Positions 33,366-43,990 of a DNA stretch of 64,000 bases are shown piece by piece (position 1 is the first letter of the stretch; each line of letters opens with the position of its first letter). The DNA comes from Schistosoma haematobium (taxonomy: Eukaryota; Platyhelminthes; Trematoda; Strigeidida; Schistosomatidae). The notes beneath the pieces were generated by a model that had not been told where the DNA came from, ran no database searches, and saw only the letters and a list, made by a program, of their open reading frames with translations. The stretch lies in NCBI RefSeq assembly GCF_000699445.3, contig NC_067195.1:67576591-67640590 (forward strand), in the 5' to 3' direction. Made by a program: the position numbers and the translations under genes.

Positions 33366-33844
33366 AAAAACAATTTTGATTCCATTGCAATTTTATTCGT
33401 TACAAAATACTCTATCTACATATTGCTCTCAAACTAGATATACAGTTTAAATTTATCATCTTCATATACTAATTCATTTGTTAATTGATCAACACAATTA
33501 ATTATTAATTTTAATAATATAAATTTAAAGGAGAAAAAAGAACAAACATAAAAACTACGTCGTATCAACTAACTTTTTACAGTAAATAAATTGATTTACA
33601 TCAAAATTATTTGTTTGTAAAATAGACCTCGGTCAACTTGGTATTGTTGACTTTGAATAACTGATATAACAGTTTAATAGTCATATATAACATTATGAAC
33701 AATGCTGGATATCATTTAAACTCATGTTATAATTAGTGTTTTTTTACAGGTAATTTAGGTTTGTGATGATGAAAATGTTTACAAACTGATTTAAACAAGT
33801 GACATGTATATAAATATATATAAATATATGCTATTTTATTTCAG

Positions 33845-34090
33845 TGAATTAACGGTATCCATTTAATAGTTGAATTTACGAGTCAGAGTAAGATAGACGA
33901 CCATTGAAAACCTGGAAGCACTGGATGGCCTATTCATCCTAGTATGGAACTCTTCAGCTGTGCTCATCCAAGATCATGTATGTGGTATCGCCTATTGCTT
34001 CCAAGTTTTCGATGGTTGTCTAGCTTACGTTGACTCATGAACTCAAGTATTTAAAGTCACTACAATCTCCACAAACCCCCATTTTAATAA
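33845..34090. mobile_element. Family A SINE, old inverted pair
   Basis: A minus-strand tail and hammerhead (33,850-33,975, core changed to CTGAAGA, stem II GTTCC) abut a plus-strand piece starting near the cleavage site (CGCCTATTGCTTCCAAG) and ending CCCCCATTTTAAT. The flanks are too diverged for a secure target duplication. Confidence 0.55.
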
Positions 34091-35011
34091 TATCTATTTA
34101 ACGCAAAAAGGAGAAAGATGTTAAACACACCCAGCTTTATAAAGTCAGTGAGTGAGTGATGATAATGTTGAAAGACTACAACTTTTGCGCCTTGTTTCAA
34201 CTAGTCTACTTGACAAATTAAAGTGATGCTTTCTTGCATAAATTCAAGTCACTTCAATCAAAAGCCATCTGGTTGACTGGCATTCATCAGACGACTTGCT
34301 TCTTATTTACTTGTAAATTGCCATAATTTTGACATTTAGTACTAATCTTCCAGTTCACTAACAGGAATATATTTATAATTCTATAAAAATGAATAATCAC
34401 TTTATATTATGGAAATATACAAAAGCTTTTATTACCATCTAACTACATGATCAATTAAGTAGGAAATAGGATTTAATTAAGTACATAAATAATGTATTAT
34501 GCAATGATCTTCATGACATGGAACATTTTCGTTAAAAATGCAAAATAAAGTTTTTTATTAACTAGTATCAATCACGTATCAATTGAGAACAAGATATGGT
34601 TAATTATTTGTTTCTCGTACTAAGCCTTTTGTTACATAATTCCTAGAATTTAAACACAACCCATGTTTCTAAAGCTTAGTTATAATCGTAAAGAACCAAA
34701 GGAATTGAAATCTGTTGGTTAATTGTATTCAAATACATTGAGCTACTGGCACAGCAACAGTATATTTCAATATTTGGTGTAGAAAAATATAACTTTACCG
34801 ATTGAACAATTTATTTTTCTGGTAACAATCTTTACCCAAAAATAACTATCAATTACAAATGAAGATTTTTAAAAATTAATCACAATCCTAATTCCTTTTA
34901 ATTTACAGTACGATTTAATTAAAAAGTAATCAGTTTACAAGTTTGAAACTAGACTTCATGTATATAATTTCCAACCAGAGTTTTAAACATTTTATCTAAT
35001 AAAAACAAAAC
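34091..35011. other. AT-rich stretch, no gene
   Basis: No recognised feature. Confidence 0.4.
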
Positions 35012-35040
35012 ATTTAAATTGATAAGATGGATAGTGGTTA

Positions 35041-35102
35041 GCAGTGGAATTCAGGATGCGAGTTTCGTCCTATTTGAGACTCGTCAGCTGGATGTACCTG
35101 AA
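35041..35102 (-). ncRNA. Hammerhead ribozyme, SM-alpha type
   Basis: On the minus strand: ATCCAG, core CTGACGA, stem II GTCTCAAATAGGAC, GAAA, and predicted cleavage after GCATC. Core positions are conserved. The inner stem I pairs imperfectly because CTGGAT is CTGAAT here. Confidence 0.6.
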
Positions 35103-35264
35103 TCTCATGGGAAGGTTTAAGCAAAACAATATCAAGTGAATTTAAATTCACCCCGTTGCATAATCAAGTGGCTATCAGGACGCGGTAGCTGAGTGGATAA
35201 CGCGATGACATTTAAAGCGAATGGTACTGGGTTCAAGTCCCAGAGTGAACATCATCTCCGAGAT

Positions 35265-35325
35265 GCAGGTACATCCAGCTGACGAGTCCCAAATAGGACG
35301 AAACACACATCCTGGATTAGATTGT
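35265..35325 (+). ncRNA. Hammerhead ribozyme, SM-alpha type
   Basis: GCAGGTACATCCAG, core CTGACGA, stem II GTCCCAAATAGGAC, GAAA, with cleavage predicted after ACATC and CTGGAT pairing with ATCCAG. Stem III (ACACACAT) has lost the usual ACGCGCGT palindrome, and the outer stem I partner is changed (ATTGT for CTGC), so the core is intact but folding is likely weakened. Confidence 0.65.
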
Positions 35326-35598
35326 TAGCCACTATCCATCATTGCTTACAAAAAGCTTGTGAATAAAGGTAATATCGAAGCATACGCACAATATGCACAT
35401 ATGCCGATAACAGACTGATCAATTGCAGTCTTAAACCCTAATGAGAAGATTCAAGCAAAATAATACCAAATGAATTTAAATTGATAGTTTATTATCGGCT
35501 GTTTTTGATGGTATGGCAACCTGAGTTAATATAATAATTCATTGAATCGGTCTTTCGTAATAATCAATAAAATAAAACTAGAACAAATTACACTATGT

Positions 35599-35622
35599 AC
35601 AAACAAACAAACAAACAAACTT
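35599..35622 (+). repeat. (ACAA)n microsatellite
   Basis: Five to six CAAA units in a row. Confidence 0.8.
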
Positions 35623-35979
35623 GTTAAATCGATATTTTATAAATAAAAAAAAGAAGAAACAATGAATAAAGGAAACTGAAATCTAGTCGGTGATTAAAAC
35701 AAAATATCTAACATAAAAGTATGTATATGACGAATATTGGTAATAAATCAATAAAATTCTTTACTCTTTATATATTATCATTAAACAAGTGATCAAATGC
35801 ATATTTCATACTTAAATATAACTGATCAATTTATATTTCAAAATTGTGTCAATTTGATTTATTTGGTTAAGGAATCTACGGAACTAACATATTAGGTAAA
35901 TTCTTTGATTTTTTTTCAAAGAATGTTTAACTAGTTTTTTGTGATCATGTCAATTTATTGTTTATATACCAATAAATAT
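35623..35979. other. AT-rich stretch, no gene
   Basis: No recognised feature. Confidence 0.4.
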
Positions 35980-36319
35980 TTAAGAATATTTGTTTTAATA
36001 GTTGGGATCATGAGTCAATTGAAGCTAGATCACCATGGAAAACCTGGAAGCACTAGATGGCCGTTTTGTCGTAGTATGAGACTCCTTAATAGCACGCATC
36101 CGTGATCCCACCAAGTGAGATTCGAAACCAGGACCTATCGGTTTCACTAGGCGGGATCGTGGATGTGTACTGATGAGGAGTCTCATACTACGACAAAACG
36201 GCCGTCCTGTGCTTCCAGGTTTTCCACGGTGATCTAGCTTCAATTGGCTCATGATCTGAACTACTGAAATTACTATAGCAACCACTAAACCCCCTTCTGA
36301 TATTAAGATTATTTATTTT
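35980..36319. mobile_element. Family A SINE inverted dimer with imperfect 17-bp TSD
   Basis: TTAAGAATATTTGTTTT (35,980-35,996) and TTAAGATTATTTATTTT (36,303-36,319) differ at two positions. The minus-strand arm (35,997 to about 36,112) and plus-strand arm (about 36,158-36,302) surround a central minus-strand B-box region (36,116-36,150, complement of GGTCCTGGTTTCGAATC). The two hammerhead segments share the mutations CGACAAAA (for GGACGAAA), so the second arm was copied from the first or both came from one mutated template. Confidence 0.8.
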
Positions 36320-36881
36320 ACATCACTATAGTCATCTTTTTTTAAGAAAACTAACTTTCATAAACAAAAATAATATTTCCTTTAATATTTAAGTAGTATA
36401 TAGCAACAATTTAGATCGTATAAAATGTCTGATATATCATGCAACTATTAAATACGACACCCAAAAGCATGAAATTCAACGATAATGTAACATACATTAT
36501 TCATCAGCAATATTTAAAGATGATCAAGCTATGGTTTATAAACAAAAATATAAAAACAGATCGATTGGTTGTTGCGACTACTTAATTTGGACGTTCTAGC
36601 TTTAATAGTTATAACGTATGAGTACATTTTAGGAAATGAATAAAAATTGAACACCATTTAACTGTTTGAACTAAGATAGTTTATGGTAGATCACTGGATA
36701 TCAGTTGTTTCTAAATTATTCGTCAATATCTTATATTTCAAAAACTGTCAATAATTCAACTTGAAGTTTAATGGTATGTTTTTCAGACCCAAGTCGCTAC
36801 ATTCCTAAACAATATAGGTGAAATTTTCACAGATTGAACTCATGAGTCAGTTGAAGCTAGACCACCATTGAAAACCTGGAA

Positions 36882-36929
36882 GCACTGGACGGCCGTTTCG
36901 TCCTAGTATGGGACTCCTCAGCAGTGCGC
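36882..36929 (-). ncRNA. Hammerhead ribozyme, family A, minus strand
   Basis: Exact reverse complement of 37,031-37,078: stem I GCACTG/CAGTGC, core CTGAGGA, stem II GTCC-CATACTA-GGAC, GAAA, palindromic stem III ACGGCCGT, cleavage after CGTC. No invariant position is changed. Confidence 0.85.
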
Positions 36930-37030
36930 ATCCACGACCCCGCACCGGCTCAGTGGTCTAATGGTTAAGTGCTCGCGCGCGAAGCCAGTAGGTCCTGGGT
37001 TCGAGCCCCGGGTGGTGCGGGGTCGTGGAT

Positions 37031-37078
37031 GCGCACTGCTGAGGAGTCCCATACTAGGACGAAACGGCCGTCCAGTGC
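37031..37078 (+). ncRNA. Hammerhead ribozyme, family A, plus strand
   Basis: Complete type-I layout: stem I GCACTG/CAGTGC, core CTGAGGA, stem II GTCC-CATACTA-GGAC, GAAA, palindromic stem III ACGGCCGT. Cleavage is predicted between 37,072 and 37,073. It lies directly downstream of the tRNA-like head, so a pol III transcript starting at the head would be cut about 115-125 nt from its 5' end. Confidence 0.85.
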
Positions 37079-37180
37079 TTCCAGGTTTTCAATGGTGGTC
37101 TAGCTTCAACTGACTCATGAGTTCAATCTGTGAAAATTTCTAAAAATCTCCACAAAACACATTCTGATAATATAGGTGAA

Positions 37181-37727
37181 GCCTAGGACACAGTGAGTTG
37201 GAGAATTTTAGTAAGTGACATATTCGCCACGAAGGATAAAAAAGTATTTAAGTAAATAAGAGCTGAAGGGACTTTAATCCCATTGAGAGATTGAGAAAAT
37301 ACGATATATAAATTAGAAACTGTTGCAAACAATCCTAGTAATGCCAGAATATAACGAAACGTCCTATTAACTAAACAGTAAACGGAATATAAACTTATTA
37401 TCTACAACCATTTACCATCGACAGACTTGAAGCCGGAAAACTATTCTTACAAAAACGGCTATCAACAGTGGACTTTTTTATCATAAATATAAACACAGCA
37501 AAAATACCCTTCTAACGGGTTAGGCTAAATTTCTGTGATATTCTGAGTACTGAGTTATGTTAGGTTTTTAGAATAGCATTTATACTATAATAAAGTATAC
37601 ACGAATTTCAGATTAATAATAGTGGAATAGTGTTTTGTAATTACTGGTTCATTTTTTACATGAGAATCTAGTCACTAACTTTGTTATCATACTTATTCAG
37701 ATATTGTTATCGACTATTCTGAATGAT
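37181..37727. other. AT-rich stretch, no gene
   Basis: No recognised feature. Confidence 0.4.
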
Positions 37728-37800
37728 AATTTCCACGGTGTGAGCAACCGGGAAGTGATAATCACCCTCATACCTCTAACAGCACTCAAGACCATTGTAT
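37728..37800 (-). mobile_element. SR2-like 5'-region fragment
   Basis: The complement of CCACGGTGTGAGCAACCGGG, AGTGATAATCACCCTCATAC and CAGCACTCAAGACC matches 16,685-16,755 and about 21,005-21,075. Only about 70 bp remain. Confidence 0.6.
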
Positions 37801-39224
37801 TCATAATCAACCTCTTTCTTCTTTAAGTAATTAAATGAAAAAATATTATTTACATCTCTGAAATTCCGAATGAGTTTACTAATACAATCTATATAGTTTG
37901 ACGGGAACACTATGACCTCAAGAATTATGAACACCTAGCTTCGTTTTACGTAGTCACAAATTCATACTTGCTGAAGTCAATCTCATTGACGATGCATTAC
38001 AAGGATTAATCCCTCATTATTATTTGCTATCAGCATGATTTAGAATTTAAATTTTATAATATAAACTTTATTTATTAAAAGATACATGTATTTAAAATAA
38101 TTTAATTAAGCTCAAACAAAAGAAAAATCAATTACGAACCTACCTTCAATACAATTTAATTTGCTTCATTTATTCGTAAACACTGATTAAATGTGGATTC
38201 GGTATATGACGATTAGATACCAGCCGCTGTTTTAATGAAACCTGATACATCTAACACCCTAGACTACATTAATGTCAACAAAAATATGCACACAAACACT
38301 AAAACACAAGCTCATGCTTACTTATACAACAACAGACAGTCAATCATAAGGCAAAGCAATGTAATCTCTTTTTTGGTATGAAACTGACATAGAGAAAAAC
38401 TGTGAAGGTCATACATATATATGGACATATTCAAACAGGTGATTATGCAAACAAATGACAGACAATCATAAAAACAGAACAAATAAACGTGAAGGTTGAC
38501 TAACTTAACAATAAACCAAGTGAATTAATTCACTAGTGTGCCGTTCCTGTCTTCTAGATCAATAGGTCAGTTTCTATGTATATCTACGGTGTATGTAGTA
38601 GTATGTGTATGTGTGTGTGTAAGTAAAATAAATAAATAAAAAATTATATAAACTGCTCATATTTCATTAAATCACTACAACTAGTCAAAAATACAATACT
38701 CCAACTGAATATTTCATAATTCAACCGGTCTCCTTACTATGGGTGTATATGTTTATCCATCTTTATTTGCTTAGTAAATGAACATTTATCAACATTCTGG
38801 TTGGTAGAATTATGTTAACAAATCACATTCGTAATAATTTATTCAATCTTTCTTTTTGTTTTTAATAATAATAATAATCGAATAATACGCTGAATGGTTC
38901 AGTGATTCCGTATACATGGTAGATTAAAAGAATTATTAAAATTAATTCATTAGGTTTTATCAACAAAGAAGCTTAGTATTTTCAAGTTAAACTTATATGA
39001 AATATATTCAGTCTAGATGCATATGATTAAAGTCACATTTATGATTTAACAATAGAATCGACTAAAACATTAGAATTTATAATTAGTATTTTATTATATA
39101 TATACATATATAACTTGTTAATTGAATGATTGTTTATCTTTTGTGAATATCATTATTAGCTGAGACTTCAATGAATTATTCGATGCTTTATATATACAGA
39201 AATCTTTTATCTGATCGACCACTA
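37801..39224. other. AT-rich stretch, no gene
   Basis: Contains a short TGTGTGTGTG run near 38,600-38,622 and an AAT-repeat run near 38,860-38,875. Nothing coding was recognised. Confidence 0.4.
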
Positions 39225-39415
39225 ATGATAATCAATACTGGGTTCAAAACTCGTGGGGTGGGATCGTGGATGCACACTGTCAAGGAGTCTCACAATAGGA
39301 CGAAACAACTGTCCAATGCTTCCAGACTTTCCATGGTGATCTATCTTCAATTTACTCATGATTTCAACTATTAAAATTACTATAATATTCACGAAAACCC
39401 CTTCTGATAATAATT
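39225..39415 (+). mobile_element. Family A SINE, 5'-truncated
   Basis: Begins in the B box (TACTGGGTTCAAAACTC), with a damaged hammerhead (GTCAAGGAGTCTCACAATAG, then GACGAAACAACTG) and a tail to CCCCTTCTGAT. The upstream head is missing. Confidence 0.65.
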
Positions 39416-39807
39416 TAGTTGTGTTTTTTTCATGTTTCAGTGAAATTCTCAGAGCTTGACTGACAGTCTTCAATCAGTATATGGAATAACTCTTTAAATA
39501 TTTCAATAATTTTACATATCCAAAACGGGATCTAACTGATAAACAATTCTTAATCATAACATAAAATTAAATTATACTTATCAGTAGTATTGTGGTATTC
39601 ATATTATATATACATTTGTAAAGTTTTGTCAACTTGACTCATAAAAAATAGTCCCTTACCAGATATAACACATTTATATATTAGTTTGTTAAGATTCCTA
39701 ACAAACTTATACTAATCTTTAATTTCATCGAAAAACAAAAACTTAATTAATATATATTTTCAAATCAATATTTTAATCTTATAACAGTATGATGATCATA
39801 CCATAAC

Positions 39808-39895
39808 ATTTGATGGAATTTTGTTCTATTAGCTCAGAGAACAAAACTCCACCAAAATCATCCACATGGGCTACAAATCTTCTCCACTACCATAA
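39808..39895. repeat. Short relative of the 14.1-kb foldback repeat
   Basis: TTTGATGGAATTTTGTTCT is followed within 10 bp by its near complement AGAACAAAACTCCACCAAAA, then CATCCACATGGGCTACAAAT, matching the right arm at 14,400-14,450. Confidence 0.5.
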
Positions 39896-41129
39896 CATTT
39901 GAAAAATTCCCAATTTAAATAAAACAAAGATACACTAAACAGTAAATTCTCATCAGGTTCAAGTTAATGTTACAACGAAGATAATCATGTTTACAACAAC
40001 AACAAAAATCTTTTATTATTACAGCAAACGAATTTAAAATGACTGATAAAATGAAATAAAACTGTTAGTATTTAAGTAGCTATTGTGTTATGTCAACTTG
40101 AATCAATTCATAGATCATATGAAATTATGAGACTAATAATCAGAATAAATAAAGATATACATTGAGTGAGAGAAATTATATAATTACAAATCAGATCAAA
40201 TGCTTGGTTGACGATTACGAAGGGATACAGTAGGGTGGGGTGATTGATCACGGATGGTAAAGAAGGAACTTGAGTGTGAAACTTTATTAGTTTTGCGACT
40301 GGACAATAAAAACGAAGTTCCTTGAAAACTCTTCATTACAGAATAATTATCATATGCTTTTCGAATACGGTCGTAGAAGAAGTGAGTGGTCTATATAATA
40401 TGTTAAAGAAAAAATGATACCCAAAATGTTCATAAACAAATGCCTAGTCAAGAAAATAAGAGGATAGGAATTTTAATTGGTAAACAAAACTGTCTTTATG
40501 TATTTACCAGTTAAAGTAATTCACTGAGTGACATGTTAATTCTGAATTTACTTAGTACAATGAGAAGAACGTTTAACACAAGAAAACTACAACTAACGTT
40601 GTAGTGACAACAAGATTGAAAGATGAACTGCCTTATCTTCCGACCATTTTTTGTAACTATCGATTCAACTGCAACAGTGGAGCAAGATGACACTACACAC
40701 TAACCATTTCAATAGTTAATTTTTATTTCATTCCACTAACAATCCTAAATTCATATGCTGTAATTATAAAAATCTTATTTTGTGTAAGCTTAACTGTCTC
40801 CTTTGTAACATTAATTCAGATTTATAAGTGTAGAAAGTGATGAGTTTAGATAACGCAATGAGTCAGAATTACATGATATATGTGTGCAATGCATTTCAAA
40901 CAGTCTGGTCGCACAAATACTTGTCGAAACATTATATCTGAAAAATAAAAGTTGAACTAGACAAGTTAAAAGGTAGGGGGAAACGAAAATAATAGTAATA
41001 ATAATAAAGTAAAAAATGTGAAAATTATGCTGGATAATAAGTTAGTGTTATCAAAGTAAGTTAAATGTAAAAACAAATTGTTTTTGAACACATAAAGGGG
41101 GTTTCGGTTTTCGTATAGTCAAGGTTTCA
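39896..41129. other. AT-rich stretch, no gene
   Basis: An open frame at 40,511-40,693 (minus) has no recognisable domain or splice-site support. A more GC-rich patch near 40,200-40,330 matches nothing I know. Confidence 0.4.
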
Positions 41130-42930
41130 ATAAACCTTAGTATACTCCCTTAAAAATGTTTGTACAAATCTGCAATGGTTGACTTGACATCAACAATATT
41201 ACCTGTCCCAAACAAATGTTTTGGGATGGAGGGGAATGTTCGTCTATCTTGTGACCTTAATAGACCATTCGACTTCATTTATTTTTGCGGCCGTTTAGTT
41301 ATGTGTTCATCCACCCATACATTCAACTCGCGATTGCTCCTCCACACATACGTGTTTCAGCACATACATGCATATTGATAGACGCAATGGGAATCAATAC
41401 AACCACTTAAATGCTGTTTGGGTTTTTTGTGATACATAGATCTTGACTTTTCAATAATGATGAGTTAGCCGGCATAAAATATCCTATTGATAGCTAATTT
41501 AAGTCTCCATTTCAACATGAGACTATTTGAGTCAACTCGAAGTGGTAAGAAAATAAGATCCCGTTTTTGGGTCCCAAAAATATCGTAGGTCTATTCAAAC
41601 TGCTACCTTCCCAGTGGTTCATAAAGTTCAATTAATAATTTTTACCCATCAATTTTCATTTAAGAGCTTCGCGTCTCCCTAAATAATATTGCTAGTACAA
41701 ATACCAATAATCCTATGGAATAAGCCCTTTATTAGTCCACATTTGTGCTGGAAACTAAGATGTTACCCTGTCCGTGTCGACTTTCTATGTAGGAAACGTT
41801 TGATGGAATCATCGTCTCTTTTACTGGTCACTATGCCTGGAAAAGGGAGCTGGTTATTCATTCCTTCTTCTCGTTTAAGAGGAATATGCTTTTGAGTTGT
41901 GTTGAGTTCCCTTAGCAAGCAACCCATGTATCCATGTTTATCACCGATGACTATGATGTCGTCCTGAAGTGGACGCCGCTCGCAACATTGCTTGTAAATA
42001 ATATGCTGTGGAATATGGCCTCCAATTTGTCGAACGGAGCGAAACACGGCGTTGGCAGAACACGTGAAGACCAGGTGAGAAAAGAGTTCAGATTGCAGAA
42101 CACATTAAAAGTTTTAAGTGGATAATTGAAGGCTATGTATATATATTATGTAAATGCCTTGTAACTTTTTCCATTAAAAATATGTTCCCGCTTCCGACTG
42201 TATTATTTTACAATTCATGTGCTGCTTATACAAACACATCTTTTGAGTTGAGTATTCAGCGAGATTTTCCACATATGAAATAAACATATTAGACAGCAAT
42301 TGTCTTAAAGGACTATCCACTGCCACGCAATCAGTCTTTTGAAAATGCTCTCTCTCAAAAGTGAATTTCATATTGTCAGTACATAATAATAAATATTAGA
42401 GAGTTTACACAGGAAATGTCGATGGAAAGTTATTGAGTGAGATTTAGTATCATAAAATATCTATGCTTTTCCTTAGAGGCACATGCATAAACAAAGTGTT
42501 TACATAAAAGCAACACAATGTCATAGTTTTTATATTAATATCCATTAAATAGTTAACTGATCCAAACGGGTCTTTCAAAGAATATTTGTGAAACTGGTTT
42601 CACATATGGTTTAACACTTTGTGAAACATTTTGCAAAATTGATAGAATTGCTCATATGGTGATATTGAGCTTATGAACTTTTAGTGGTCCCTATTGATCA
42701 GAATACACTGAACCCATCTTTTTTAACAGCATTCTTTTCAAGTAATTTCCTTAGATTCGAATCGACTTTCCTTTCTAATTTACATAACCCATCAGAGTCA
42801 ATATCGGCTATAAATTTGCTTTCGTCACTAATAATGGATTCCATTTAATTTTTGTAATCCGACTTATTCATAACAACAACATCTGATCCTTTATCAAGTT
42901 TAACCAAAAAAGAATATCAGTATTATTTCA
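41130..42930 (-). pseudogene. Penelope-like retroelement, decayed, RT plus GIY-YIG endonuclease
   Basis: Read on the minus strand with several stops and frameshifts, conserved PLE blocks appear in the expected order. First comes an N-terminal RT block (KLDKGSDVVVMNKSDYKN, about 42,910-42,855). Next is the RT block DCVAVDSPLRQLLSNMFISY (about 42,330-42,270), corresponding to the family's 'D-G-V-A-M-G-S-P-L' motif, then NNQLPFPGIVTSKRDDDS and FLHRKSTRTG (about 41,855-41,763). A downstream block LPLRVDSNSLMLKWRLKLAI (about 41,545-41,480) leads into a GIY-YIG-type region with SHCVYQYACMC, a stop, and WRSNRELNVWVDEHI (about 41,392-41,300). RT followed by GIY-YIG is diagnostic of canonical PLEs. 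In the family the RT copies the RNA at a nick made by the endonuclease; this copy cannot be active. The RT 'YxDD'-bearing region is too damaged for me to place. Confidence 0.75.
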
Positions 42931-43554
42931 TAATTTTTTAATGATTTGGAATACCGAGAAGTTAATATACTTTTATGATTTGGTCCAGAAACATGAAATA
43001 GATGCACTATATTCATTAGTTAAGCTTGACACAAACTTTGATTCTCTAAAGATGTAAGAGCAAGAGTACTCAGTTAATCATAAAGGTTTTTGAATTTGGC
43101 AATGATTGCCAATTCAAACATTTGTAAATTTAAGAATTTATTGAGGAAATATATTTGTTCAGTTCATCATCATTTTAATTCAGCTTGTGTACAATTAATA
43201 TTAATGATAAAATTAATATAGGCTATTGAAATTAGTTTGCTTTAAAAAGTGTTAACTATTCAGTGGGACTATAATATTTCAATAAATATCTGGGTTAAAA
43301 ATAAACATTAAGATTAGACATTGAATTTCAAGAGAAAATTTGAGACTGGTCATATTAAATGGTTATGTAATTTAAACCTACAATCATAAACTTTTAGAGA
43401 TTGATTAAACATATTTATTATTAGTTTTAATTCATACATTTGATTCCATTAATGATTTTACAAAAAACAAGAACAACAAAACTTACATGATACAACTTAT
43501 TTATTCTATCTTGATACTTTTTATTAACTGTAAATATCTTAGAAACATAGTGCT

Positions 43555-43990
43555 GTGTTCGGTCGTCGCAATGGTTGTGCCAGAAAAACAAAAACGCTGA
43601 TCACTTATACTCGGAACAAGGGACCACGGCAATTCCCGCGATGTGAAAGTAAGAACACAAGACTGGTATCAGTGAAGATTTATTAGCCCCAAACACTATG
43701 ACAACGATGAATCAATATCATCTAAAACACACTGGTTTATATATTGATTATACACCCATTTTGATTAATAATTAGGATTGGATCACATACTCAGTTATAA
43801 CAAATTATTTACTGAGCATAGTTCATATCAAGTGAATGCAAGAATATCGTATATTATACAGAAGAAAATATCATACTGGAAAAACAATCAAATATCACAC
43901 CGAATGATCCTCATAATGAGTAATTCGATCGAAAATTGACTTTTCTTTCCATCATATCAAGCAATAATTAATCTACTAGGTATAACTCGG
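43555..43990 (+). repeat. PLE-associated terminal module, copy 1
   Basis: Shares with the reverse complement of 53,740-53,985 the blocks CAAGACTGGTATCAGTGAAG, ATTTATTA, ACACCCATTTTGATTAATAA (with TTAGGAT next) and CAGTTATAACAAAT. At 53 kb the module lies just upstream of a PLE N-terminal frame on the same strand; here it is in the opposite orientation to the PLE relic next to it. It may be a PLE terminal repeat or a separate repeat that PLEs picked up. Confidence 0.45.

Larger units (their letters stand above)
35012..35486. mobile_element. SM-alpha-like SINE: minus fragment, tail, full plus copy, with 13-bp TSD
   Basis: ATTTAAATTGATA flanks the insertion at 35,012-35,024 and 35,474-35,486. 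Order: a minus-strand hammerhead fragment (35,025-35,105), a plus-strand tail end (35,107-35,146, AAGGTTTAAGCAAAACAATA), then a complete plus unit. That unit has an A box TAGCTGAGTGGATAACG (about 35,179), B box GGGTTCAAGTCC (35,230), hammerhead (35,265-35,325) and a tail to about 35,473 with ATTGCAGTCTTAAACCC. The tail in front of the head preserves a tandem junction. This is the best-preserved SM-alpha-like unit in the window. Confidence 0.82.
36811..37180. mobile_element. Family A SINE palindrome with perfect 12-bp TSD
   Basis: AATATAGGTGAA flanks the insertion at 36,811-36,822 and 37,169-37,180. The minus arm (36,823-36,946) and plus arm (about 37,014-37,137) are perfect inverted copies of about 124 bp. 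The central loop (about 36,947-37,013) carries one tRNA-like head in plus orientation (CGGCTCAGTGGTCTAATGG; B box CTGGGTTCGAGCCC). The right arm continues 31 bp further to the natural tail end (ACACATTCTGAT), which the left arm lacks. Both arms contain intact hammerhead cores. The perfect arms and clean TSD point to a recent, single insertion event. Confidence 0.92.

Noticed and set aside
17548..37180. CRISPR array from repeated blocks
   Set aside because: Repeats are dispersed, in both orientations and not regularly spaced; this is eukaryotic SINE sequence.
41160..41378. Plus open frame of 72 codons
   Set aside because: Antisense of the Penelope-like GIY-YIG region.
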